From positions 372,001 to 436,000 of the forward strand of contig NZ_AP022560.1 of NCBI RefSeq assembly GCF_010726085.1: a stretch of 64,000 bases of DNA. Direction: 5' to 3'. Source of the stretch: Mycolicibacterium moriokaense (GTDB lineage Bacteria > Actinomycetota > Actinomycetes > Mycobacteriales > Mycobacteriaceae). Below are positions 43,798 to 52,885 of this stretch, in pieces; within the stretch, counting starts at the first letter, position 1; each line of letters opens with the position of its first letter. The notes under the pieces were generated by a model, which was not told the origin of the DNA, made no database searches, and saw nothing but the letters and a program-made list of their open reading frames with translations. Made by a program: the position numbers and the translations under genes.

Positions 43798-46025
43798 CGG
43801 CTCACCGCCGAGTCGAAAATGGGGGCGGCGGTGAACTGGTGGATTCGGATCCGATCCGGTCCCTGGACCCGGGCCTTCGCTTCGCCGTTGTCCTGCACCG
43901 GTGCCGTTGGCACGTAGTTGACGCCGGTGTACACGCTGTGGAACTTGACGGGGTCTTCCATGCCGACGCGGAGAAAGCCGACGCCGCTCTCCTTGTTCGT
44001 GATGTACTGCGCCTCAGGCGTTCCGATCACGGCCTTGGATTCAGCCGAACTCGTGGTCCGCAGTGCGATCCGGTAGGTGAGGTTGGGCTCGAGCTTGTCG
44101 ATACGGACGCCTCCGGTGTTGAGCGACTGCGTCGCGAGCAGCAGGTGCACCCGCAACGATCGGCCGACCCGGCAGATGCGATCGAACAGCGCGATGAAGT
44201 CGGGGTGGTTCTGCAGAAGTTCGGCGAACTCGTCAACGACGACGAAAAGCGTTGGCAACGGCGGAAGATCTGCACCGCGTTCGCGGTGCTTCTCGTACTC
44301 AGCGACTCCGGACAGCGCACCTGCGGCGCCCACCTGCATACCGGCTTGACGCAGGATGGACTGGCGACGGTCCAACTCTCCCGTCAGCACCTCGCCCATC
44401 CGGCTGACGAGTTCTGCCTCTTCCTCCATGTTGGTTACAACCGCGGCGGTGTGCGGCAACTTCTCCATGCCCAGGAACGTCGACCCACCCTTGAAGTCGG
44501 TGAGAAGCAGGTTGATCTGATCCGGGTGGTGGGTGGCGGCCAGCGACAAGATCAGCGTGCGCAGGAACTCAGACTTTCCGGAACCCGTTGTACCAATCAG
44601 CATCCCGTGTGGGCCAGCGCCGAACTCCGCCCCCTCTTTGATGTCTAGATACATGATGTCGCCGGTCTTGAGTTCGTGTCCGAACGGGATGCGCAGCCTG
44701 TCCCGGTCGGTGTCGGTGAACATCCGCCACCGGTTGGGCGTCACCTCTTCGAGGGTCTGCGCTCCGACCAACTGGTGCCATTCGGTGGCCACCTTCTTCT
44801 GCACCCGCACGCTCTTGTCGATGATCGTGCCGGTGATGGACCAGCCGGCCAGCTTGCGGGCGATACGGGCTGCCTGGTCCGGTGTCATGCGGTCCGAAAC
44901 CGAAGTGACGAGGCGGAACGTCTGATTGGGCAACCGGTCGTCGGCGGTGCCGTCCGCGTCCACACGGATGCGGTACGCCGATCCGCGATGGTTGCCGAGC
45001 GTGATGACGGTAACGCCCGCACGGCCGTCGACCGGAAATCCCGCCCTGCCACCGGACAGATCGATGACGACGACGTACGGTCCGCTCGGGGTGGCGTCGG
45101 GGGTGTGCGGGCCACGGGCGGTCAGGTCGCTCAACCCGTCGGGTCGGGTGAACACCATCCGCGTCGGGCCGGCGACGTCGGTATCCGTCTGGTGTGCCAC
45201 GTGGGGCAGCCATTTGAGCCAGGCCCAGTTCGGATCCTCCGGATTGTCCGTGAGCACCCGAATTTGCAACAGGTCCGGCGGGTGGAACACCGCGAGGTGG
45301 CAGATCATGGCGGTAAGGAGGCTTGCGGCGCCGTCGGGATCGCCGCCGACCGCGATGGTTGGAAATGTGCGCAGCTGCACCAACTTCGGACAGTCGTGGA
45401 TCAATCCGTGGGTACGCAGGAACTTGGTGACCCACATGTGGCTGACCGGCTCGAGATGCGGCTGCGGAGCCCCTTGCGGCCCGGCCAGCTCGCCGCCGAC
45501 CGCGGGCTTCAGCAGGCGGTCGACGGCGGGCTCGCTACCGAGGCCGATCCGCACGGCGGAGAAGAAGTCGGCGTTGGTGGGTCGCGACCACTGCCGGTTG
45601 GTCCCGATGATGGACAGCAGATCGTCGGGATGCGGTGCGTGGTAGTTGAAGAACGTCACCTGCGCGGATGCCGACGACGTCACCCTGGTCCGAAGTCCCG
45701 CGAGGTAGCGCAGGTACTCCTTGCGGTCGGCGTTGATCTCGGGTACCCGCTTGCCGCCGGGCCCACCGCCCGCCATGAACCCGACGGTCGCCATCACCAT
45801 CATCAGCGGCATCATCAGCATGTACGGCGACAGCTGCCGGATGCCGGTGAAGATCATGATCGCGATCATCCCGAGCATGCCGCCGCCCATGACCCACGGC
45901 AGCGCCTTCTGCAGACCCGACGGTGGGATCTCGACCCCGAGGTCGTCGGGTGGCGTCACGTTGATCTCGCCGGGTGTCAGGCGCGGGCCCCGCTTGATGA
46001 TCGGGGTGAACTTCTTGGTGGTCAT
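43794..46025 (-). CDS. eccCa1: ESX-1 membrane ATPase component EccCa1
   Basis: The 743-residue protein starts [16 protein letters not shown], then has two membrane helices (about residues 40-85, [18 protein letters not shown] and [15 protein letters not shown]), a DUF-like ATPase domain and an FtsK domain with Walker A GTTGSGKS and the following [11 protein letters not shown]. It is the membrane half of the split EccC motor. ATG at 46025 overlaps the eccB1 stop by 4 bases; the frame further upstream runs inside eccB1. Confidence 0.96.
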   Translation of the reverse strand: MTTKKFTPIIKRGPRLTPGEINVTPPDDLGVEIPPSGLQKALPWVMGGGMLGMIAIMIFTGIRQLSPYMLMMPLMMVMATVGFMAGGGPGGKRVPEINADRKEYLRYLAGLRTRVTSSASAQVTFFNYHAPHPDDLLSIIGTNRQWSRPTNADFFSAVRIGLGSEPAVDRLLKPAVGGELAGPQGAPQPHLEPVSHMWVTKFLRTHGLIHDCPKLVQLRTFPTIAVGGDPDGAASLLTAMICHLAVFHPPDLLQIRVLTDNPEDPNWAWLKWLPHVAHQTDTDVAGPTRMVFTRPDGLSDLTARGPHTPDATPSGPYVVVIDLSGGRAGFPVDGRAGVTVITLGNHRGSAYRIRVDADGTADDRLPNQTFRLVTSVSDRMTPDQAARIARKLAGWSITGTIIDKSVRVQKKVATEWHQLVGAQTLEEVTPNRWRMFTDTDRDRLRIPFGHELKTGDIMYLDIKEGAEFGAGPHGMLIGTTGSGKSEFLRTLILSLAATHHPDQINLLLTDFKGGSTFLGMEKLPHTAAVVTNMEEEAELVSRMGEVLTGELDRRQSILRQAGMQVGAAGALSGVAEYEKHRERGADLPPLPTLFVVVDEFAELLQNHPDFIALFDRICRVGRSLRVHLLLATQSLNTGGVRIDKLEPNLTYRIALRTTSSAESKAVIGTPEAQYITNKESGVGFLRVGMEDPVKFHSVYTGVNYVPTAPVQDNGEAKARVQGPDRIRIHQFTAAPIFDSAVSR

Positions 46026-47491
46026 CCGCCACCGCCGGTACTGACCGTCACGGAGTGGGAGCCGTCGGCGACCTTGCGCGGGTTCGGGTTTGGCGGCAGT
46101 GTGTCGTGCTCGATCAGCGCTGCCTGCTTGGACAGCACCGGGCCGTCGACCAGCAGTCCGACCACCTGCCATGGCGCGGTCATCGGGGCGCTCAGGCCGA
46201 TGGTGCCGCCCGTCTGCTCGTCGGGCAGGCCGTAGCGAACACCCTGCGGATCGATGTAGTACAGGCTTTCGCCGTACCGCGGGTCAGGCGCTTGCAGCCG
46301 GATGTACTTGCCGCCGTCGAGGTAAACCGTTGCGTCGCCGCCGATCTGATCGATTCCCGAGCTCATCGACGACGCTGCGATCGGCAGGTGGCGGCCGGTG
46401 ATGATCGTCGTCTTCGGGGCCTGATCGCCTGGCTCGCGCTGCCACGTCCAGCACAGGGTCGGGGCATCCTCCCGCGCGAGGATCGTCAACGGTTGATCCG
46501 GCAGCGGTGAGACGAACACCTGCTCGGTGATCCTGGCGACGGTGCTGGCCTCGACAGGGGGCGGGGTGACGAGCCCGAAAGAATTGGTGGAACGCAGCGC
46601 CGCCGCGGTGGTGTCGTTGATCCGCGCCACGCCGTCGGCCAGAACGACGAAGTGTTGGTCACCACCCTCCGTCAGGGCCTTGAACACCGCGCCGATGACC
46701 AGATTCGGCGGCAGGCCAACGGTATTCGGATCGCCGTATCGGGGGATCGCGGGAAGCCGCCACGGGCCAGCGTTTGGCAGGGCGTTGAACAGGCCCTCCG
46801 AGATCGGGGTCGCCTTCGAGGTCACGGGTATGCCCACGGCTGAGGTCAGCGCGCGGTCGGCGAGGTCGACGTCATGTCGCCCTGTCTCGGTCACCAGCCA
46901 GGTGTCGTTCTCGAAGCTCACCAGCACGCCCTGGTCCGGCTGCATCGGACCCACGGAGGCGTCGGGCAGGATCGGCTGCGCGAGCACTGCTGTGTTGACT
47001 GTCGGGGCGACACTCTCCGGCTTGGTCACGGTGTCACACAGCGTCCACATCGAGTTGGCGCCGCCGACGGGAGTGGCATAGGGCGCACCTGGAATGCCGA
47101 TCGGCTGCCCCTTGGCCAGCCGGTTCAGCTCGTCGGACTTCACGGCGACCGGAGTACCCGCGTTACCGAGGATCAGGCGGGCGGACGTCAGGTTGTATAC
47201 GGGTCGTAGTTGATCGGCGCCGGGGATCACGACATAGAGCTGGTTGGTGGTGCGGTCGACGAGAAGTGTGTCACTGCCACGCTTTCCGAGCGGCTTGAAG
47301 TAGGCCAGCAGCGCCGCACCCAGGCAGGCCAGCACGGCGATGACGACGCCGGCCGACACCGCGCGGCTGTAGAACTGCAGCGGATCGTCGAACATCCGGG
47401 TATCGCGCCGGACAATCGCGTGCTCGACCCTGCGCAGCAGAAACCGCCAACCACTGACCTGCACCTTGGTGGTGAGCCGGAAGTTCGACAT
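46022..47491 (-). CDS. eccB1: ESX-1 core complex protein EccB1
   Basis: The 489-residue protein starts [33 protein letters not shown], typical of EccB, with one membrane helix ([21 protein letters not shown], about residues 47-67) and a large periplasmic repeat domain containing [15 protein letters not shown] and the single disulphide pair expected from Cys in TLCDTV and PTLCWTW. EccB is a core part of the ESX membrane complex. It follows eccA1's start region by gene order and has its stop overlapping eccCa1. Confidence 0.96.
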   Translation of the reverse strand: MSNFRLTTKVQVSGWRFLLRRVEHAIVRRDTRMFDDPLQFYSRAVSAGVVIAVLACLGAALLAYFKPLGKRGSDTLLVDRTTNQLYVVIPGADQLRPVYNLTSARLILGNAGTPVAVKSDELNRLAKGQPIGIPGAPYATPVGGANSMWTLCDTVTKPESVAPTVNTAVLAQPILPDASVGPMQPDQGVLVSFENDTWLVTETGRHDVDLADRALTSAVGIPVTSKATPISEGLFNALPNAGPWRLPAIPRYGDPNTVGLPPNLVIGAVFKALTEGGDQHFVVLADGVARINDTTAAALRSTNSFGLVTPPPVEASTVARITEQVFVSPLPDQPLTILAREDAPTLCWTWQREPGDQAPKTTIITGRHLPIAASSMSSGIDQIGGDATVYLDGGKYIRLQAPDPRYGESLYYIDPQGVRYGLPDEQTGGTIGLSAPMTAPWQVVGLLVDGPVLSKQAALIEHDTLPPNPNPRKVADGSHSVTVSTGGGG

Positions 47492-47494
47492 CGC

Positions 47495-49216
47495 CTACTC
47501 GCCGATGCTCAGCCGGTTGTGTACGGCGGTGATGGCCTTGGCCATGTCATCGCCGTTGATCTCGCTCAGCTGCTCGACGTCGAGGCTGTCAAAATCCGCC
47601 GACCTGGCCAGCCGCATGTCCCGGTTCTGCTCGCCGGCCTCCACCAGTTGGCGGGCGTACCGGCCATTGCCCGCGATGTCCAAAGCGGGCTTGCCGTTCA
47701 GCGCCCGCTCGCTCAACAGGGTCGCCGCCTCGAGCACTCGCTTGACGGCATCGTCATCGAGGGCCGAATCATTGCTCTGTGCAATCACTTTCGCGATATC
47801 AACGATCTCATCGGGCAGATACGAATCGAATTCGATCCTGGTAGCGAAGCGCGAGCGCAGGCCGTCGTTGGATTCGAGCAGCCGGTCGATGTCGGAGCTG
47901 TAGCCGGCGATGATCACGACGAGGCGGTCGCGATCGTTCTCCATGCGGGCGAGCAGCGTGTCCAGCGCCTCGGTGCCGAACGGGTCCGCACGGCCGTCAC
48001 GCTCCTGCACCAGGGTGTACGCCTCGTCGATGAACAGCACGCCGCCGACGGCACGGTCGATGGTCCGACTGGTCTTCACAGCCGACTGACCTTCGTACTC
48101 GGCGACGAAATCCTTACGTGACGACTCGATCAACCTGGGCTCGCTGATCACACCGAGCCCAGTGAGGATGTTGGCCACTATGCGCGCGATCGTCGTCTTA
48201 CCGGTACCGGGCGGACCGGCGAAGATCATGTGTTTGGACGTCTGCGCGACCTTCATGCCACGCGCCGCGCGGACCTTCGCAATCTGCGTGGCCGCTCGGT
48301 AGGCCTCGATCTGCTCCTTGACCCGGGTCAGGCCGATCTGGCGGTCCAGTTCCGCCTGCGCCGCGGCAAGCAACCGCTCGCGGCCCGAATTGTCGGCCTC
48401 CACACTGGTGACATCCCATGGATCTCTGCGGGAGGCGATCTTCTCGGCGGTGGTGGTCGCAATCCGATAGGTGGGATCTTTAAGTGCCGCGGCGACTTTG
48501 GGCGCTGGGTGGGTGGCCTGTAACCATTCCAGGAGCGCCACGGCCGCTTCCTCGTTGCCCTGTCCGCGACGTGTCATCGCGAGGTGCCACGCGATGGCGG
48601 GCGCGCATGCCTCACCGGCAGGCGACGAGTTCGACTCGGTCAACCGGCGTTCGGCCTCCGTGAACAGCCCCAGGTTGGCGGCCGCCACACCATGCGCGAC
48701 GCCCGCCGCTGCGGCCAAGAAGTTGTCGGGCCACCCGGCGGCACCCTTGACCTCATCCATGACGTCGGTCCAGCGCTCTGCCGCCCCGTAGATGACCGCC
48801 TTAACCCATGCCACCAAATGCTCTGCGCCGGTGGCAGACACATCGTCGAGTGCCTCCATGGCGTCGGTGAAGTTGCCGACCGCGGCCTCGTGCACGGCGA
48901 AGCCCATCGTGATAGCCAGCGGTGAGTTGATGGGGTAGGTGATGTCGCCGAACTGGCCGCCGATCGGAACCCTGGCGCTGATGCTGTTCATCGAGATCTC
49001 TGCAGCGCTGGCGAGCTGCCCGAAATTCGACCGCGAATACCACGCGCGAAACAGCGTGACCCGGTCGGTGTCACCACAGCGGATTCGTCCCACCCATGCG
49101 TCACAGGCGGTTTCGTCCATGGACGTGATCTCGGAGAAGATCTCGTACGACCGCGCGGCGGAGCTGGGCAGCATCCCGACCGCACTTCCAAAAAGGCTGG
49201 TGAGGTGATCAGACAT
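47495..49216 (-). CDS. eccA1: ESX-1 AAA+ ATPase EccA1
   Basis: The 573-residue protein has the same length as M. tuberculosis EccA1. An N-terminal TPR-like half (MSDHLTSLFGSAVGMLPSSAARS, CDAWVGRIRCGDTDRVTLFRAWY) is followed by a CbxX-type AAA+ domain with Walker A GPPGTGKTT near residue 335 and Walker B VLFIDEAYTLVQ. EccA is a cytosolic ATPase proposed to release PE/PPE or Esp substrates from EspG. ATG at 49216 overlaps the espH end by 8 bases; a longer frame upstream was rejected. Confidence 0.96.
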   Translation of the reverse strand: MSDHLTSLFGSAVGMLPSSAARSYEIFSEITSMDETACDAWVGRIRCGDTDRVTLFRAWYSRSNFGQLASAAEISMNSISARVPIGGQFGDITYPINSPLAITMGFAVHEAAVGNFTDAMEALDDVSATGAEHLVAWVKAVIYGAAERWTDVMDEVKGAAGWPDNFLAAAAGVAHGVAAANLGLFTEAERRLTESNSSPAGEACAPAIAWHLAMTRRGQGNEEAAVALLEWLQATHPAPKVAAALKDPTYRIATTTAEKIASRRDPWDVTSVEADNSGRERLLAAAQAELDRQIGLTRVKEQIEAYRAATQIAKVRAARGMKVAQTSKHMIFAGPPGTGKTTIARIVANILTGLGVISEPRLIESSRKDFVAEYEGQSAVKTSRTIDRAVGGVLFIDEAYTLVQERDGRADPFGTEALDTLLARMENDRDRLVVIIAGYSSDIDRLLESNDGLRSRFATRIEFDSYLPDEIVDIAKVIAQSNDSALDDDAVKRVLEAATLLSERALNGKPALDIAGNGRYARQLVEAGEQNRDMRLARSADFDSLDVEQLSEINGDDMAKAITAVHNRLSIGE

Positions 49217-49625
49217 GATCGCCCGAATACCGTGTCGCGAAGACGTGTGCGCGCGCTGTTCGGACCTGTTCCGGTGTCGGCAGGTCCAGGTCACGAGTGA
49301 GGAAGTCGCGGGTGGCCGCGTCGTCGTGACCCTGCTCCCGCATGCCGTCGAGCATGAACGTATATTGCGCCGACTTCGCCTCTTGAGTGGCAAGGCCTGC
49401 GATGACGACGATCTCGTCGGCGAGTTCCTGCTCCGTCAAGTCGGTGACTCCAGACCCCAACTCGATCCGTTTGACCCGGCCGTCCAGGAGGACCGTAACC
49501 GCCACGGTGCCAGGAGGATTGGTCACGGTGAATACAGGCACAGGCGCTTCGTCATCCGTGTTCGCACCGGGAGGGGAGAAGTCGAGAGCAGTCAGGTCAT
49601 CAGTCGCTGTGTCGTATTTCCTCAC
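49209..49625 (-). CDS. espH: ESX-1 secretion-associated protein EspH
   Basis: The 138-residue YbaB/EbfC-fold-like protein resembles EspH: LTALDFSPPG near the start, VFTVTNPPGTVAVTVLLDGRVKRIEL, LADEIVVIAGLATQEAKSAQYTFM and an end LDLPTPEQVRTARAHVFATRY. It is shorter at the N-terminus than M. tuberculosis EspH. GTG at 49625 overlaps the espG1 stop as GTGA; ATG at 49652 is the alternative. EspH is thought to be a chaperone for the EspE/EspF pair; here EspF-like is present but EspE is not in the window. Confidence 0.88.
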   Translation of the reverse strand: MRKYDTATDDLTALDFSPPGANTDDEAPVPVFTVTNPPGTVAVTVLLDGRVKRIELGSGVTDLTEQELADEIVVIAGLATQEAKSAQYTFMLDGMREQGHDDAATRDFLTRDLDLPTPEQVRTARAHVFATRYSGDHV

Positions 49626-50464
49626 TGAGACGCGACTTTCTCGTCGAACCACGAGCCCGAGGGGAGGAAGCCGATCAAGCCGTCGAGCGCGCGCTTCAGG
49701 TTCTCTGGACTGCCAGGCAGAAAGCTGCCGTACAGCTCGCCGTTCACGCGGCGTGGTATCGACACGATGCGGCCGTGCCGGGAGTCGAGCACCCCGGCCG
49801 CGACATCGGCTTGCGTGAACGTGCCACCGGAATGCCGTTCGACAGCGGTGATCTCGACCCAGCTCGCTGGGTCGGCGATGATGTCAGCGTAGGCACGCGC
49901 GGAGGTCGGTGCGATGCCGTACTTCAGCAGCCGCTCTGCGTCGCGACATTCCCCTAACTCGTTGGCGACTCCTGTCAGTGGTTCGACATCGGCAGGGGTG
50001 TTGGTGCCCAGAACGGTGTACACCATGCCTGCCAGCCCGACCTGCGGGGCGACTCGTTGCAGCACCAGCATGTCGCCGTCGCGCGCGGCGACCACATGCC
50101 GGTTCGCCTTGCGGCATACGACGAAGCGGATCATCTTGCCGCCCACATCGCGACGCCACCAGCGGCCCTCAAGAGTCCGGTCGGGGCGGCTGAGGGTGTC
50201 GACCATCGCGGCAACCTCAGGATGGGGCTGACCGAACACATCCAAAACGCCCTGCGCTGTCAGATCCCGCGCCACCTGCTCCCAGACGAGGTCGCGCAAC
50301 TCCGGCTGGGGAATGTTGAGGCGAATGCCGAGTGTGGTCGGAAACTCCGACTGGCCCAGGCGATCTGCGATGACGAGCATCCCGTCGATCGTGACCTCGA
50401 CGCCGACGACGTCATCGATATGCGTTTCGTCGGGTCGCACTGTATGCGTCGTGCTGATGGTCAT
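49622..50464 (-). CDS. espG1: ESX-1 PE/PPE chaperone EspG1
   Basis: The 280-residue EspG family protein contains VVGVEVTIDGMLVIADRLGQSEFPTTLGIRLN, the GRWWRRDVGGKMIRFVV strand region and FTQADVAAGVLDSRHGRIVSIPR. EspG1 binds the PPE68-PE35 pair in the cytosol and keeps it soluble for ESX-1. ATG at 50464 overlaps the upstream EspC/EspF-like gene by 4 bases (ATGA), and its own stop overlaps espH. Confidence 0.92.
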   Translation of the reverse strand: MTISTTHTVRPDETHIDDVVGVEVTIDGMLVIADRLGQSEFPTTLGIRLNIPQPELRDLVWEQVARDLTAQGVLDVFGQPHPEVAAMVDTLSRPDRTLEGRWWRRDVGGKMIRFVVCRKANRHVVAARDGDMLVLQRVAPQVGLAGMVYTVLGTNTPADVEPLTGVANELGECRDAERLLKYGIAPTSARAYADIIADPASWVEITAVERHSGGTFTQADVAAGVLDSRHGRIVSIPRRVNGELYGSFLPGSPENLKRALDGLIGFLPSGSWFDEKVASQ

Positions 50465-50790
50465 GCCAGCCGCACCTGTCCATCCAGCGTGTGGCCCATT
50501 GCGTCATCCGTGTCGTCGTAGAGGTCGGCCGCGTGCGCCAATCCGCGGCCCAGTTCGTCTGAGGCCACGGCCATCGCGGTTGCGGCGCTTCGTCGCGCGG
50601 CCATCGCGTCGCTGAGGGCATCGGCGGTCGCCGACGCGATGCCCCCGTGGGTGTTACGCACCGCGGTGTCGACGCCTTCGACCGCAAGAGTCGCGGACCT
50701 GAGTTCGTCGGCGGCACTTGCCTGCCGAGAGCTCAGCTCGTTCAGATGCGTCGTCGTGACGCGCAAGTCACCGGACTCTCGCAAGCTCAC
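50461..50790 (-). CDS. EspC/EspF-family ESX-1 secretion-associated protein (espF position)
   Basis: The 109-residue helical hairpin protein matches the EspC/EspF family: LRVTTTHLNELSSRQASAADELRSA, a turn NTHGGIASAT (compare THGPYC/THGSFT in EspC/EspF) and an acidic tail ADLYDDTDDAMG. It is the first gene of the ESX-1 transcript and overlaps espG1 by 4 bases, as espF precedes espG1 in M. tuberculosis. It is likely an ESX-1 substrate. The start is GTG at 50790; GTG at 50760 is possible. The usual partner gene espE is missing upstream. Confidence 0.82.
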   Translation of the reverse strand: MSLRESGDLRVTTTHLNELSSRQASAADELRSATLAVEGVDTAVRNTHGGIASATADALSDAMAARRSAATAMAVASDELGRGLAHAADLYDDTDDAMGHTLDGQVRLA

Positions 50791-51226
50791 GTCGACGAAC
50801 TCGCCGACGATTGTCGTTGCTCACCGACCTGCCGTTCTTTGCCAGAACGCATGCGCATGCTGGTGGTCCCCCCTCTGCCTTCCCCTCGGCTCGGTCGACC
50901 CTATCAGCGTCTCGACACCACCGGCGTCACCAATTTTTCCGCTGGCCGGACCAGGTCATTCGCCTGTCCCAGCTATTGACGCATGCGTCGATAGCTGCTT
51001 GTCCAGCAGCTTGTCCAGCTGCTCAGCTAAGCGCGCATTCGAATTGGCGCGGGTACGGCCGGTGCGGCTTCACACCCGCCCCATGGGCAACATCCGCGAG
51101 CCTCGGCCACCGTCACGTGACGTTGTCGATATGCCTTGTCACCGGTGTCTATGCGCATCGCGGTGTTTGCCATCCCGGCGATTTGTGTGCAATCGCGAGC
51201 GCTCAGCGCTCCTAAACGCACACAAA
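50791..51226. other. 436-base intergenic region upstream of the ESX-1 operon
   Basis: No convincing gene was found. It holds a 28-base near-perfect palindrome (50970-50997), a 12-base tandem direct repeat beside it, a gene-end palindrome (51180-51226) and presumably the promoter for espF through eccCb1. Codon-level and RBS evidence for the small frames here is lacking. Confidence 0.7.
50970..51020. repeat. 28-base palindrome and tandem 12-mers upstream of ESX-1
   Basis: CAGCTATtGACGCA (50970-50983) pairs with TGCGTCgATAGCTG (50984-50997), 13 of 14 positions complementary, with no spacer. Directly next are GCTTGTCCAGCA (50997-51008) and GCTTGTCCAGCT (51009-51020). The block lies 180-230 bases upstream of the espF-like start and could be an operator for ESX-1 control. 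Confidence 0.6.
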
Positions 51227-51228
51227 TC
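51180..51228. terminator. Gene-end palindromic element, copy 1
   Basis: GATTTGTGTGC (51180-51190) pairs with GCACACAAATC (51218-51228), enclosing a second perfect hairpin GAGCGCT-C-AGCGCTC (51197-51211). It overlaps the last bases of the glycosyltransferase gene. A related copy lies at 58556-58608 after ino1. Likely a terminator or a mobile palindromic repeat that serves as one. Confidence 0.65.
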
Positions 51229-52885
51229 ACTGGGACTGGCTCACCAACTCGCGCTCTTCCGGCGGGGCGCTGATACGGGTCCGGTCCTTGTCCGGGCGCA
51301 GCCAGTCGGGCAGCCACCGCGGCGGGGCGTCGGGCGCACCGTCGAAGACTCCGCCCGCCGGGTCGTCGACCTCACCCCGGCACCGGACCAGATCCTTCTC
51401 GGGGCGGTAGATCTGGTGAATCACCAACGCACACAAGCCGACCACCGCGATGTCGCGCAGCAGCACCATGACGGTGAAGGGCTGCTCGGGCAGTCCCTTG
51501 TTCTGCTCGCCGTAGAGGTACAGCATGCGCGGGATCCACACCAGCGCGTCGATGGTCATCCACGCCAGCAGGATCCGCCGGTGCGGAAGCGCAAGCACCG
51601 CCAGCGGCACCAGCCACAGCGAGAACTGCGGACTCCACACCTTGTTCGTCAGCAGGAACGCCGCGACGACAAGGAACGCGATCTGCGCCACCCGCGGCCG
51701 CTGCTTGGCCGTCAACGCGATGTAAGCGATTGCGATACAACATGATACGAACAGCACCGCGGTCACGCTGTTGAGTACCGTCGGCGGCTCCCAGAATCCC
51801 AGATCGGGATCGAAGCCCCGCCAGCCGGTGAACGACTTGATCACGTTGTAGATCGAGTCCATGTCGTCACCGCGACGGGTGTTGAGCCGGAAGAACTCCG
51901 ACCACCCACGCGGGAACAACACCATGATCGGCAGGTTCACCAGCAGCCACGCCACGACCGCGGCGAGCGCCGTCTTGCCCACTTCGCGCACCTTGCCGGT
52001 GCGCACCGCCAACACCAGCAGCGGGGCCAGCAGCAGCAGCGGATACAGCTTGGCCGCCACCCCGATACCGATGAGCACACCCGCCAGCACCGGTTTCCGT
52101 CGGGCCCATGCCAACAGCGCGCCGGTCGCGAAAGCCGTTGCGAGCGCGTCGAAGTTGGTGAAGATCTGGAAGATCACGATCGGCGACGCCGCCACCAGGG
52201 CGGCATCCCAGACCCGGCGCTGGCCGGCCAGCAAGGAGGTGGCCCACACCGTCGCCAACCATGCCAGCGCCAGACCGAACGCGGCGATGTTGAAGAACAT
52301 CACCACCTCGGCGATGATCGGCAACGACACCAGCTTCTGTAATGCGGTGTACGACTTGGCCAGGGCCATCGACGAGTACTGGTAGAGCCCCGTCAGCACC
52401 GGATACTCCATGTACCGCACCGCGATGTTGCCGTCGAACTGAATGCGCGGCTTGCCCTCGGAGTCCTTCTCGATCCAGCTCGACTTGTACGGGAACTTCC
52501 CGAGATTCAGCAGTTCGGCGGTGAACAGCGGAACCGTGTCGGAGTAGCAGAACTCGTAGTAGGCCCGCTGGTTCTCCCAGTTGGCGACCCGCTGATCCGG
52601 CGGCCCCGTGCCGACGGTCTGCAGACACGCCGCCTTGGTCGAGTACCCGAGCGCGAGGAACACCAGCGCGATCAGCAGCATCGCCCGCAGCGGGGTGAAG
52701 AACCGCTGTCTACCGATCAGCGCGTGCTTCCCGACCGGCCCGCCGATGACACCCGACAGCGCGGCGCCGATGGTGTCGGTGCGGCTGGGGAAGTCGCGGT
52801 TGTCGAGGCTCCGGGTGTCGCGCGCAAGCGTCGTCGGCGAGACCGTGTCAGGCTCGCCTGCTTCGCGCTCCTCGGCGTCGCTCAC
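51227..52885 (-). CDS. Integral membrane glycosyltransferase, GT87-like (Rv0051 type)
   Basis: The 552-residue protein has about ten membrane helices and the look of mycobacterial DUF2029/GT87 polyprenyl-phosphate-mannose-dependent transferases, with conserved periplasmic segments TVGTGPPDQRVANWENQRAYYEFCYSDTVPLFTAELLNLGKFPYKSSW and RLNTRRGDDMDSIYNV. It would add a sugar to a cell-envelope glycan or protein. GTG at 52885 overlaps the ponA1 stop as GTGA, so the two are coupled; the frame to 53230 runs inside ponA1. This gene pair matches Rv0050-Rv0051. Confidence 0.87.
   Translation of the reverse strand: MSDAEEREAGEPDTVSPTTLARDTRSLDNRDFPSRTDTIGAALSGVIGGPVGKHALIGRQRFFTPLRAMLLIALVFLALGYSTKAACLQTVGTGPPDQRVANWENQRAYYEFCYSDTVPLFTAELLNLGKFPYKSSWIEKDSEGKPRIQFDGNIAVRYMEYPVLTGLYQYSSMALAKSYTALQKLVSLPIIAEVVMFFNIAAFGLALAWLATVWATSLLAGQRRVWDAALVAASPIVIFQIFTNFDALATAFATGALLAWARRKPVLAGVLIGIGVAAKLYPLLLLAPLLVLAVRTGKVREVGKTALAAVVAWLLVNLPIMVLFPRGWSEFFRLNTRRGDDMDSIYNVIKSFTGWRGFDPDLGFWEPPTVLNSVTAVLFVSCCIAIAYIALTAKQRPRVAQIAFLVVAAFLLTNKVWSPQFSLWLVPLAVLALPHRRILLAWMTIDALVWIPRMLYLYGEQNKGLPEQPFTVMVLLRDIAVVGLCALVIHQIYRPEKDLVRCRGEVDDPAGGVFDGAPDAPPRWLPDWLRPDKDRTRISAPPEERELVSQSQ

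Noticed and set aside
50791..51226. Missing espE or a small gene in the ESX-1 upstream gap
   Set aside because: Frames here are short, lack RBS, and show no EspE-like hydrophobic helices.
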